From NCBI GenBank assembly GCA_000247545.1, contig CP003316.1, positions 529,233 through 593,232 of the forward strand: DNA of 64,000 nt. The letters run 5' to 3'. The position numbers were made by a program, and so were the translations under genes. Positions 41,811 to 50,263 of the stretch are shown piece by piece. The notes beneath the pieces were generated by a model. The model searched no databases, had not been told where the DNA came from, and saw nothing but the letters and a program-made list of their open reading frames with translations. Each line of letters opens with the position of its first letter. Positions within the stretch are counted from its first letter, which is position 1. The stretch comes from Pyrobaculum oguniense TE7 (GTDB lineage Archaea > Thermoproteota > Thermoprotei > Thermoproteales > Thermoproteaceae).

Positions 41811-43019
41811 TTAGTCTAACACCTTGAAGTAGAACCCGGCCTTCTCAAGCTCTTCTATTACCTTCGACAAGTCCAGCGTAGCCGGTATCTCCACTACAAA
41901 AGACAGGCGGACGTAGTTAGGCCTCTGCTCCGGGTCGTAGCGCTCGTGGTAAACCTCGAGGATGTTAACCTGGCGCGACGCCAAGATAGAAGACGCCTTT
42001 GCCAACATACCCGGCCGGTCTGGAACTTCGCCCACTAGTTTCACAATACGCCTCTGCCTAGCCAACGCCTTCATTAACACCCTCATCAAAATCGGGGCGT
42101 CTATGTTCCCACCGGAGACCACGGCAACGGCCCGCCGCCCCTCCGCTTTTACCTTTCCAGACATTAGGGCTGCCACCGCCGCTGCGCCCGCCCCCTCAGC
42201 CACCACTCTAGTCCTCTCCATTAGGAGAAAGATAGCGTCGACAATCTCGTTGTCGTCAACCAACACGACGTCGTCTACGTACTCCTGAATAAGCTTAAGC
42301 GTTATGTCGCCAGGTCTCTTCACGGCAATGCCGTCTGCTATGGTATCTACCCGCTCAATAACGACTGGCCGCCCCTCCTTCAACGAGAGGTAGACAGATG
42401 GCGCCCCGCTGGCCTGGACCCCTATCACCTTGGCGCTAGGCCGCCTCTGCTTCACCGCATAGGCTACTCCTGAGATCAGCCCGCCGCCCCCCACCGGCAC
42501 TACCACCAAGTCGACGTCTTGGAGATCTTCCACTATCTCCACGCCGAGGGTGGACTGGCCCGAGATCACATACCAGTCGTCGTAAGCATGTAGGAACTTA
42601 ACGCCGTCTCTCAACAGCTCTCTGGCCTTAAGCTCCGCCTCGTAGTAACTCTCGCCGTGCAGAATCACGGTAGCGCCGTAGTCCTGAGTCTTCTTTACCT
42701 TCAGCCAAGGTGTGGACTCAGGCATAACCACAGTGGCCTTGACGCCGTGGAGCTGTGCGGCGTAGGCAACCCCCTGGGCGTGGTTACCCGACGAGGCTGT
42801 GATAAACTCTCTGTACCCTTCCTGTATGTACTTATGCATGGCGAAGTAGGCCCCCCTAATCTTGAAACTGCCAGTCTTCTGCAGGGCCTCCAGCTTCAGA
42901 AAGACGTCGCCCCCCGCCAGCCTAGAAAGCGACTCAGACCTAAGCAGGGGAGTTCTGTGTATCCGCCCTCTTTTCTGCTCCTCTTTAATAATAGCTGTTG
43001 CCTCCTCCAGAAGAATCAT
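41811..43019 (-). CDS. ilvA: threonine dehydratase with ACT domain
   Basis: A 402-residue PLP enzyme converting threonine to 2-oxobutanoate. PLP-lysine motif: TGSFKIRGA; phosphate-binding and substrate loops: SSGNHAQGVA and VPVGGGGLISG. The C-terminal 75 residues (VKLVGEVPDRPGMLAKASSIL) form an ACT domain for allosteric control. The start overlaps the aminotransferase stop by 4 bases, indicating a two-gene operon for amino-acid metabolism. Confidence 0.92.
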   Translation of the reverse strand: MILLEEATAIIKEEQKRGRIHRTPLLRSESLSRLAGGDVFLKLEALQKTGSFKIRGAYFAMHKYIQEGYREFITASSGNHAQGVAYAAQLHGVKATVVMPESTPWLKVKKTQDYGATVILHGESYYEAELKARELLRDGVKFLHAYDDWYVISGQSTLGVEIVEDLQDVDLVVVPVGGGGLISGVAYAVKQRRPSAKVIGVQASGAPSVYLSLKEGRPVVIERVDTIADGIAVKRPGDITLKLIQEYVDDVVLVDDNEIVDAIFLLMERTRVVAEGAGAAAVAALMSGKVKAEGRRAVAVVSGGNIDAPILMRVLMKALARQRRIVKLVGEVPDRPGMLAKASSILASRQVNILEVYHERYDPEQRPNYVRLSFVVEIPATLDLSKVIEELEKAGFYFKVLD

Positions 43020-44212
43020 GCGCCCCGGAGCGCCAAGGCGAGGCGGCGGATCCCCTCATTTATCTGCTCAAAGGTTGGGTAGGTGAAGTTCAGCCTCATG
43101 GCGTTTCTAACTGACTGGTCAACAAAGAAGCCGTGGCCCGGCACGAAGGCCACCTTGTACTGCGTCACAGCAACCTTCAACAGCTCCTTAGTGTCGATTT
43201 GAGGCGGCGCCGTCACCCAGATGAACATCCCGCCGGAGGGCCTTGTCCAGCTGACCCCATGCGGCATGTACGTCTCCAGCGCCGCCAGCATTGCGTCCCT
43301 CTTCCGCTTGTAGAGATCCCTCACGTTGGGCAAATTCTTAAGCACAACATTACGCCTCAGCCCCTCAAGGAATATGTACTGCACTAGATTAGAGGTGTTC
43401 AAGTTAAGAGACTGCTTCGCTAGGTTAAACCACCTGACCACCTCCTCGCTGGCAATAACCCAGCCTAGGCGTAGGCCCGGCGCGAAGATCTTAGAAGCGG
43501 TGGAGAGATATATCACCCTGTCCGTCTTGTCGAGGGCCTTTATCGGCGAGACTTGAATAGGCTCGAAGAGGAAGTAGGAGTAGGGGTCGTCCTCCACCAC
43601 AAGGAGGTCGTACCTCTCAGCCACCTCCAGGAGGTACTTCCTTCTGTCCTGCGACATCGTGAGGCCGGTGGGGTTCTGCGCCGTCGGTATTGTGTATATG
43701 AATTTGATGCGGGCCCCCTCCGCCTTGAGTTGCTTAACCCTCTCCTCCAAGATCTCCACGGCCATGCCGTTTTCGTCCATGGGGATGCCCACAAGCCTAG
43801 GCTCGTAGACCCGCCACGCCTGCAAAGCGGCGAGGTATGTGGGGTTCTCCGTAATTACTACGTCCCCAGGGTTGATGAACACCCTGCCCAATAGCTCAAG
43901 CGCCTCTTGACTACCCACCGTTATGATTATGTTCTCCGCCTGCGCCTTTATGCCCCTAGTCTCGCTGAACTTTGCAATCTCTTGGCGTAACTCGTATATC
44001 CCCTCGGTAGGGCCGTACTGGAGCGCCTTGTGGGGGTAGGCCTCCAGCACGTAGGACACGATCTTCGCGATGTCCTCCACGGGGAAGGTGGAGGGGTCAG
44101 GCATGCCGCCGCCGAAGGAGATGACGTCCACCGTCGCCCACCTTAACAGTTCTCTAATCTCGCTCGCGGACATGTAGCGCGTGCGAGACGAGAGGAGTTG
44201 TCCTATCTCCAT
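43016..44212 (-). CDS. class I/II PLP aminotransferase (LysN/2-aminoadipate-type)
   Basis: A 398-residue fold-type I aminotransferase. PLP lysine is in YLSTASKIFAPGLRLGWV, cofactor residues in NPTGLTMS and VVEDDPYSYF, and substrate Arg near the C-terminus in AMRLNFTYP. The N-terminal block VISFGGGMPDPSTFP is typical of the MocR-like/LysN/aromatic group with broad specificity. It is the first gene of the pair with threonine dehydratase. Confidence 0.85.
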   Translation of the reverse strand: MEIGQLLSSRTRYMSASEIRELLRWATVDVISFGGGMPDPSTFPVEDIAKIVSYVLEAYPHKALQYGPTEGIYELRQEIAKFSETRGIKAQAENIIITVGSQEALELLGRVFINPGDVVITENPTYLAALQAWRVYEPRLVGIPMDENGMAVEILEERVKQLKAEGARIKFIYTIPTAQNPTGLTMSQDRRKYLLEVAERYDLLVVEDDPYSYFLFEPIQVSPIKALDKTDRVIYLSTASKIFAPGLRLGWVIASEEVVRWFNLAKQSLNLNTSNLVQYIFLEGLRRNVVLKNLPNVRDLYKRKRDAMLAALETYMPHGVSWTRPSGGMFIWVTAPPQIDTKELLKVAVTQYKVAFVPGHGFFVDQSVRNAMRLNFTYPTFEQINEGIRRLALALRGA

Positions 44213-44267
44213 ACCGCCCCATCAACTAACCCATCTATATAAACTTATTTATATATAAAATCGCTTA

Positions 44268-44516
44268 TTAAACAGAAGATTCTAGGCAGAATTTACATAT
44301 TCTAATGAGTCCCCTCCTCACGCTGCACTTCTCGCACACCGGCCTGCCACACTTGGCGCATGTGGAAATAGAAAACCTCTCGCCGCAGATTCTACAGAGG
44401 GTGGCCTCACAAGCGGCGCAGTGGCGCCCAGCCCAGTCATGGCGGCAAACCCACCTCCCGCACCTTGGGCACTTGTACTCAGCCTCTTCAAAGCCGCAGA
44501 TGTAGCATTTTACCAC
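44268..44516 (-). CDS. Cys-rich zinc-finger protein downstream of sucD
   Basis: 82 residues with fourteen Cys in CxxC pairs and two His (CYIC, CPRC, CRHDWAGRHCAAC, CRIC, CAKC, CEKC, CKFC), which would bind three or four zinc ions. The GTG start overlaps the sucD stop by one base. B-box- or RING-like spacing is visible, but the family is not certain. It may be a protein-interaction factor; the coupling with sucCD is the only clue to function. Confidence 0.7.
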   Translation of the reverse strand: MVKCYICGFEEAEYKCPRCGRWVCRHDWAGRHCAACEATLCRICGERFSISTCAKCGRPVCEKCSVRRGLIRICKFCLESSV

Positions 44517-45397
44517 TACCTCTTCAACTGGCGCGCCATGAGCTGCGGCACCTCAAACGGAGTGTCCGCCACCGGTATGCCGACTGCTCTAAACGCCTCG
44601 ATTTTGCTCTTGGCGTCGCCGGAGCCCAGCATGACGATGGCGCCAGCGTGGCCCATGCGCTTCCCCGGCGGCGCCGTCCTGCCGGCAACATAGGCCGCCA
44701 TCGGCTTATTAATGGCGCCTTCAGCGTACATCTTGGCCAACCTCTCCTCGGCATCGCCTCCCACCTCCCCAATGACGACAATCCCCTCCACGTCGGGGTC
44801 TTGGGCTACTCTCAGAGCCGCCTCGGCCAAGTCCAGCCCAACAACTGGGTCGCCCCCTACGCCTATTGCAATGTTAATGCCGAACCCAGTCCTCACCAGC
44901 TGGTAGGAGATTTCATATGTCAAAGTACCCGAGCGGCTCACGACAGCTATTTTGCCGGGGGTTTGGTATATGTTATTTGGCATAATCCCCAGCTTGGTTC
45001 TAACAGGTGGCGCCACGAGGCCAGGACAGTTAGGCCCTATTACCGTAACGCCCCTAGACCTTGCGTAGTTAACTGCGCGGAGAGTCTCGTGCACGGGAAT
45101 ATGCTCCGTTATTACCACAACTAGCTCGACGCCGGCGTCCACGGCCTCTAGCACGGCATTTGCCGCAAAACGCGCCGGGACGAAAATTACAGAGGCATTA
45201 GCCCCGTGTCTACGGACAGCTTCCTCCACCGTGTCGTACACAGGCACTCCGTGTACAGTGGTGCCGCCCTTTCCCGGAGTCACCCCCGCCACGACCTTTG
45301 TGCCGTATTCCAGCATCCGCTGGGTGTGGAAGCTACCCTCTCTGCCGGTTATTCCCTGCACTACGACCTTGGTGTTGGGGCCCACAAGGACTGTCAT
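44516..45397 (-). CDS. sucD: succinyl-CoA synthetase alpha subunit
   Basis: A 293-residue alpha subunit with N-terminal CoA-binding Rossmann domain (VVVQGITGREGSFHTQRMLEYG), GPNCPGLV, the SRSGTLTYE segment and the phospho-His in KRMGHAGAI. With the beta subunit it interconverts succinyl-CoA and succinate with NTP formation in the citric acid cycle. It overlaps sucC by 4 bases. Confidence 0.95.
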   Translation of the reverse strand: MTVLVGPNTKVVVQGITGREGSFHTQRMLEYGTKVVAGVTPGKGGTTVHGVPVYDTVEEAVRRHGANASVIFVPARFAANAVLEAVDAGVELVVVITEHIPVHETLRAVNYARSRGVTVIGPNCPGLVAPPVRTKLGIMPNNIYQTPGKIAVVSRSGTLTYEISYQLVRTGFGINIAIGVGGDPVVGLDLAEAALRVAQDPDVEGIVVIGEVGGDAEERLAKMYAEGAINKPMAAYVAGRTAPPGKRMGHAGAIVMLGSGDAKSKIEAFRAVGIPVADTPFEVPQLMARQLKR

Positions 45398-46542
45398 GCC
45401 CTCGCTAACTCCACTGCTTTCTGTGCTGCCTCTTCTGCGCTTTCGTAAAGCGGAATGCCCAGCTTAGCCAACATCTGCCTTCCCAGCTCCTCGTTGGTGC
45501 CTTTCATCCTCACAACGATCTTCTTATTTGTCCCACCCTCCTCGGCCAACGCCGCCTCTACGCCGGCCGCAACCTCGTCTGCCCTAGTAATGCCGCCGAA
45601 TATGTTAATGAATATCACCTTCACCCGGGGGTGTCTTAGGAGCACCTTCAACGCCTCTTTAACAACATCGCGCGATGCCCCGCCTCCTATGTCCAGGAAA
45701 TTCGCCGGGCGGCCTCCGAAGTGGTAGACCAGGTCCATGGTGGACATGGTCAGCCCGGCGCCGTTGCCGATGATGCCAATATCGCCGTCAAGCTCGACGT
45801 AGTGAAAGCCGATCTTCTTCGCGTACATCTCGAACTCGGTGACGTCGCGGGGGTCCTCCTCCAGCGCCTTTTCCAGCTCGGGGTGTTTGTACAAGGCGTT
45901 GTCGTCAACTATTACCCTGGCGTCTAGGGGGATGACATCCCCCTCCTTTGTGACTGCTAAGGGGTTGGACTCCACCAGCTCCGCATCGTAGTCAACCATT
46001 ATGTTGTACATCGCCTGTACTATAGACGACGTCTGCCGCCACTGTGCCGTCTCCGGCTTAAAGCCGAGCCACAGGACAATAGAACGGACGTGGTAATCCC
46101 TAAGCCCCACCGATGGGTCGACGTAGACGCGCTTTATTTTCTCCGGCTGCGTCTTCGCAATCTCCTCAATATCCACCCCGCCTATGGGGGATGCGAGGAA
46201 TAGGTACCTCCGCGTAGCCCTGTCAATAATCAGCGAGAGGTACATCTCCCGATCCACCTCGACATACTTAGTCACGTAGATCTTCTTCACCACTAGCCCC
46301 TTGATATTCATGCCGAACATCTTTGTGGCGAGCTCGTAGGCCTCCTCCGGCGTTTTCGCAACTTTTATACCCCCCGCCTTGCCCCGGCCAGCCACAACCA
46401 CCTGCGCCTTCAGTACCACCGGGCCGCCGATCTCCTCTGCGATCTTCCGAACCTCCTCCGGCGTAGTCGCAACCCTCCCAGGCGGGATCTTGACGCCGTA
46501 TTTAGAAAAAAGCTCCTTAGCCTCATATTCGTGAAGCTTCAT
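45394..46542 (-). CDS. sucC: succinyl-CoA synthetase beta subunit
   Basis: A 382-residue beta subunit: ATP-grasp domain (LHEYEAKELFSKYGVKIP, VVLKAQVVVAGRGKAGG) and C-terminal domain with DIGGGASRDVVKEALK and FINIFGGITRADEVA. First gene of the sucCD-zinc-finger unit on the minus strand. Confidence 0.95.
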   Translation of the reverse strand: MKLHEYEAKELFSKYGVKIPPGRVATTPEEVRKIAEEIGGPVVLKAQVVVAGRGKAGGIKVAKTPEEAYELATKMFGMNIKGLVVKKIYVTKYVEVDREMYLSLIIDRATRRYLFLASPIGGVDIEEIAKTQPEKIKRVYVDPSVGLRDYHVRSIVLWLGFKPETAQWRQTSSIVQAMYNIMVDYDAELVESNPLAVTKEGDVIPLDARVIVDDNALYKHPELEKALEEDPRDVTEFEMYAKKIGFHYVELDGDIGIIGNGAGLTMSTMDLVYHFGGRPANFLDIGGGASRDVVKEALKVLLRHPRVKVIFINIFGGITRADEVAAGVEAALAEEGGTNKKIVVRMKGTNEELGRQMLAKLGIPLYESAEEAAQKAVELARA

Positions 46543-46595
46543 AAGAGGCGGTGCGAGGGTCTTTCTATTTAATACACTTGCCCAATGCCGCTAAT

Positions 46596-46763
46596 CTATT
46601 CGACAAATGTTAAAACATACACGCCAGGCTCCTTAGCCGCCATAATGGCGTCTTTACGCTCCTCGAAAACCCCAACCACTTTTCCCTCTTTAACAAGAAC
46701 CCAGCCCTTCTTCCCGCTCCTCTTAGCCACTTTTATCCACTTCTCGATATTCTCCTCAATCAC
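46596..46763 (-). CDS. DUF5678-like small protein
   Basis: A 55-residue protein read directly from the sequence. It starts with GTG 46763 (VIEENIEKWIKVAKRSGKKG), continues WVLVKEGKVVGVFEERKDAI, then MAAKEPGVYVLTFVE. The pattern of a basic helix, a beta-hairpin with VVGVF, then a helix and final strand matches a small archaeal family annotated as DUF5678, function unknown. CTTATAAT (46782-46789, minus-strand promoter) lies about 22 bases upstream. It stands between the FAD oxidoreductase and sucC. Confidence 0.7.
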   Translation of the reverse strand: MIEENIEKWIKVAKRSGKKGWVLVKEGKVVGVFEERKDAIMAAKEPGVYVLTFVE

Positions 46764-46791
46764 GGCCGGCGGAAACTGCCGGCTTATAATC

Positions 46792-48042
46792 TTAAATCAC
46801 CAGCCGCTCCTCCTCGAAGCACCTATTATGACGAAGGATGTTGCTGTCCACCACCACCCCGCCATAAAGCTCAGCCTTTCCATAACCCAGGGCTAGATAC
46901 GCGGCGATGCGCCCTATGGCGTCCGCCTTCATAATCCCAGAGCCGCTCGTCCCGGCAGCCACGTACAGCCCCTCGGCGAGGCGGTCGACAACAGGCTGGT
47001 AGTCCACCACGTTCTCGTCGTAGTGCCCAGCCCACGCGTTCTGAGGCGCCCGGCCCTCGGCGGCTGGGACATACTTCGTCAACACAGGGTATATCCCGTA
47101 CCTCCACAACTGTTCCTCAGCCTGGGGCTCCTCCTCGAAGCCGAAGGGCCTCCTGTCGGCCACACCAATCCAGTAGGTCCCCTCACCTGGCTCTGGCCGC
47201 ATGTACACTCCCTTGGGGAGGATTATCATGGGGCCGTATTCCCTGTCGGCCAGCCCCGTTTCTAGTAGTTGCCGAAGCTCGCCGTCTGCCTTCACCACGA
47301 AGACCTGCCTCTTCCTAGGCTTAAGCGGCAGTCCGAAGCCCGCCGCGTCCATAAACCTCTCAGTCCAGGCCCCCATGGCGATTATGACGTTCCTCGCCTC
47401 TATAACCCCCGCGCTTGTCTCCACGCCGGCGGTCCTCACCTCCTGCCAGGGGAAGGGCTCCCCTGGGATGCCCAGCGGCTTCTTAGGCGCGAAGACCACC
47501 CCCAGCGCCTTGGTGTTGAACAAGACCTCGCCGCCCATCTTGCTGTACTCCTCGTAGTAGTACTTCACCAGCTTCTCCGGGTCCATGATGCCGGCCTCCT
47601 TGACCAGCAACCCCAAGGCAACGTCCGGAAGCCCCATCTCCCTGGCCTCCTCGTCGTCGGAAACCCTAAACCTCACAGACCTGCCCAGCTCGCGGTACAG
47701 CTCCACGGCGGAGCCCATGCCCCTCAGCTCCTCGGCCACCTTGAGCATAGCCTCCGCGTTTTCCTGAGGGACGAGGAAGAGGTATCCCACAAACCTCATT
47801 CCAAGATCAACCCCACCCTCCTGGACCTCGCGGTAGAACCCCACACTGGTCTTAGCCAAGACGCGGTTTACCCAAGAAGTAAAGGCGGTTCGAAACGCCG
47901 CCGCCGACTTTGCTGTGTCCCCCATCCCAACCCCGGGGTGTTGGTCAATTACCAAAACTCTAGAACGGGGCGAGAGGCGTTTTAGGTGGTAGGCCGTGGC
48001 CACGCCGACGATGCCGGCCCCCACGACGACGAAGTCGTACAT
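46792..48042 (-). CDS. FAD-dependent amino-acid/amine dehydrogenase (DAO family)
   Basis: A 416-residue flavoprotein. The dinucleotide motif VVVGAGIVGVATAYHL is at the N-terminus, a second FAD contact in IIAMGAWTERF and the C-terminal motif in GLYVAAGTSGSGIMKADAIG. The general layout is that of D-amino-acid oxidase, sarcosine oxidase and dye-linked D-proline dehydrogenase; dye-linked D-proline dehydrogenase activity is known in Pyrobaculum, so this is one candidate function. It lies 90 bases downstream of the Fur-like gene on the same strand. Confidence 0.82.
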   Translation of the reverse strand: MYDFVVVGAGIVGVATAYHLKRLSPRSRVLVIDQHPGVGMGDTAKSAAAFRTAFTSWVNRVLAKTSVGFYREVQEGGVDLGMRFVGYLFLVPQENAEAMLKVAEELRGMGSAVELYRELGRSVRFRVSDDEEAREMGLPDVALGLLVKEAGIMDPEKLVKYYYEEYSKMGGEVLFNTKALGVVFAPKKPLGIPGEPFPWQEVRTAGVETSAGVIEARNVIIAMGAWTERFMDAAGFGLPLKPRKRQVFVVKADGELRQLLETGLADREYGPMIILPKGVYMRPEPGEGTYWIGVADRRPFGFEEEPQAEEQLWRYGIYPVLTKYVPAAEGRAPQNAWAGHYDENVVDYQPVVDRLAEGLYVAAGTSGSGIMKADAIGRIAAYLALGYGKAELYGGVVVDSNILRHNRCFEEERLVI

Positions 48043-48132
48043 GTACGTGGTGTAGATAGAACTATATATCAGTATATTTAGCTCAGCTGTGATGAGGTAT
48101 ACCGCGCCGGAGAACGATGATCGCTGAATCCA

Positions 48133-48528
48133 CTACTGATCTTTACAAACAGCCTTCACTGTGATAGCCACCGGCGTTATCCCCCGCCTTTTCAACGCCT
48201 CCACAACTTCGTCCACCTCCACGTCTAATACCTTGTTTTTGTTTATACACAGTATGTTGAGATGAGGCATAGCGCTGTCGTAGTACGTCCTGCCGTTGTG
48301 CTCAAACGACACGACGTACCCCGACTCCTCAAGGATCTGTAATATTGAATACACAGTACTTGTACTTATAGTCGGCATCTTCTGCCTCACCTCGTTTAGA
48401 ATATCGTTAAACGTCGGGTGCTCCCGCCTCCGCAACTTCTCCATAACTATATTAATAACCTCCATCCTCTGCGGCGTCACTCTGTATCCCCGATCTCTCA
48501 AGACTTGGACCATCTGGGAAGTTTCCAT
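48133..48528 (-). CDS. Fur-family regulator without the CxxC zinc sites
   Basis: A 131-residue winged-helix regulator of the Fur/PerR family: DRGYRVTPQRMEVINIV, REHPTFNDILNEVRQ and STSTVYSILQILEESGYV form the DNA-binding domain. The dimerisation half is short and reads MPHLNILCINKNKV; it keeps one His (H89) and one Cys (C94) but no CxxC pair and few His residues, so the structural zinc and normal metal sensing are in doubt. ATG start, with TTAACTATATAA (48546-48557) about 24 bases upstream. Confidence 0.8.
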   Translation of the reverse strand: METSQMVQVLRDRGYRVTPQRMEVINIVMEKLRRREHPTFNDILNEVRQKMPTISTSTVYSILQILEESGYVVSFEHNGRTYYDSAMPHLNILCINKNKVLDVEVDEVVEALKRRGITPVAITVKAVCKDQ

Positions 48529-48703
48529 ACAGGAAGATATTGTTATTAACTATATAAATCTAAACCCTATTCCAACACGAACCACCGCTGACAAACAGAC
48601 ACAGAACCCAGCGTACCCCACGCCCAGCGGCCGGCTACGTCGGGCACCCCTGCCGGGGGCAGTACAGCGCGTAAATCATAAAAGTACGGGGTAATACCCA
48701 CCC

Positions 48704-49198
48704 ATGGCGATTAAGTTCGATGTTGTGGAAGTGCCCATACCCCAAGGCGCCAACGTCATCATCGGCCACTCCCACTTCATAAAAACCGTCGAGGATCTCT
48801 ACGAGGCCCTTGTCACCTCAGTCCCCGGAATCAAGTTCGGCATCGCGTTCTGCGAGGCCTCGGGAAAGCGCCTTATTAGACACGAGGCAAATGACGACGA
48901 GCTGAGAAACCTCGCCATAGAGGTGTGTAAAAAAATCGCCGCAGGCCACGTCTTCGTCATATACATACGCAACGCGTGGCCCATAAACGTGCTCAACGCC
49001 ATTAAAAACGTCCAGGAAGTCGTCAGGATATACGCCGCCACAGCCAACCCGCTTAAGGTAATAGTGGCAGAGGTGGAGCCGGAGCGCCGCGGCGTCGTCG
49101 GCGTAGTAGACGGCCACTCGCCGCTTGGTGTCGAGACCGAGGCGGACAGAGAAGAGAGGAAGAAGTTCTTGAGAGACGTCACCAAGTACAAACTTTGA
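48704..49198 (+). CDS. adenosine-specific kinase (DUF355 family)
   Basis: A 164-residue protein of the DUF355 family, for which adenosine-specific kinase activity has been described in a Pyrobaculum homologue. The conserved blocks are [39 protein letters not shown] and the Gly/Arg-rich [21 protein letters not shown]. The stop overlaps the MFS start by 4 bases. The A/T-rich stretch before ATG 48704 is weak (AAATCATAAAAG at 48674-48685). Confidence 0.87.
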   Translation: MAIKFDVVEVPIPQGANVIIGHSHFIKTVEDLYEALVTSVPGIKFGIAFCEASGKRLIRHEANDDELRNLAIEVCKKIAAGHVFVIYIRNAWPINVLNAIKNVQEVVRIYAATANPLKVIVAEVEPERRGVVGVVDGHSPLGVETEADREERKKFLRDVTKYKL

Positions 49199-50259
49199 TA
49201 AACCTAGCAACCCTCCTTTTTTTCACAGCCAACGGAATCGCCATAGTGGCAATCCCGCCGTATCTAAGAGACCTCGGCGTGAGGAGCGAGTCGGTAATAG
49301 GCGCCATTGTGTCAACGGCGTTTTTCGTGTCAATAATAATGCGGCCCATCAGCGGGGTGCTAGGCGACAGGATAGGCTACACAACCCTCATGAGGGCTGG
49401 GGCGGCCTCGGCGGTGGCCGCCCAGGCCATGTACCTAGTGGGCGACCCGTTTTGGGTACAAGTGGGGAGGCTGTTCCACGGCCTCGCAATAGCCACCTTC
49501 CTCCCAATGTCAGTAGCCGCCTCAGTTGCCGAGGGCCCCAAGGCGATGGCCGCCCGGTCTCTGGCAGTGGGCGTGGGCAACGTCCTTGGCCCCCTCCTCG
49601 GTAGCGCTTTATACGACATAGGAGGCGCGCGCCTCTCCTTCATCACAGCCCTCGGGCTCCACGTCTCAAACTTCGCCCTGGTAAGAGGCGGCGACAAGGC
49701 GCATGGCGCCGGAGAGCCGGGCACGGGCATTGAGAGGCGGGTATTCCTATTCATGGCACTACTGTCGCTCTACGGCGCCGCTTATATGAGCATCTCCACC
49801 TTCATCCCAGTAAAACTCAGAGACAACAACCTCCCCATTGCCTACTGGGGCCTCTTCTCATCCTCCGCCGCCTTGGTGAGCCTCTTGCCTAGGGCCTTCC
49901 TATTGAAGAAAGGTCTCGTGACGCCAACAACCGCCGGAGCCGCCACGGCGGTTGCGGCCCTGGGGATGGCCGCAGCGACCTTCGCAGATGGGCCGCTCCT
50001 CTTCGTAGCTGCCGGGGCCATATACGGCCTGGGACAAGGCGCCGTGGTTGTCACATACCAGATACTGGCACTAGCCGGGAGCAAGAGGGCGGGGATAAGC
50101 AGCTCTGTGTACACAATGGGCTGGGACGTCGGATCCATAATAGGCCCCGTCCTCGGCGGCTGGCTCGTGGAGAACTTCGGCCTAGCCGCGTTGCACTACA
50201 CCCCCCTCCTCCTGGCGGCGAACGTCGCAGTGCTGTTTTTATACGCAAGACGTAAGTAA
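49195..50259 (+). CDS. MFS transporter coupled to the adenosine-specific kinase
   Basis: A 354-residue protein with about eleven or twelve hydrophobic helices. It starts with TTG overlapping the kinase stop (TTGATAAA) and ends 4 bases before the helicase. Loop 2-3 has [11 protein letters not shown]. Given the tight coupling to an adenosine-specific kinase, nucleoside or base uptake is a reasonable inference, not shown by any motif. Confidence 0.78.
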   Translation: MINLATLLFFTANGIAIVAIPPYLRDLGVRSESVIGAIVSTAFFVSIIMRPISGVLGDRIGYTTLMRAGAASAVAAQAMYLVGDPFWVQVGRLFHGLAIATFLPMSVAASVAEGPKAMAARSLAVGVGNVLGPLLGSALYDIGGARLSFITALGLHVSNFALVRGGDKAHGAGEPGTGIERRVFLFMALLSLYGAAYMSISTFIPVKLRDNNLPIAYWGLFSSSAALVSLLPRAFLLKKGLVTPTTAGAATAVAALGMAAATFADGPLLFVAAGAIYGLGQGAVVVTYQILALAGSKRAGISSSVYTMGWDVGSIIGPVLGGWLVENFGLAALHYTPLLLAANVAVLFLYARRK

Positions 50260-50263
50260 GGCA

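Noticed and set aside
46585-46896. A 103-residue plus frame.
   Set aside because: It is antisense to the DUF5678-like gene and the end of the FAD oxidoreductase gene, both of which have better support.
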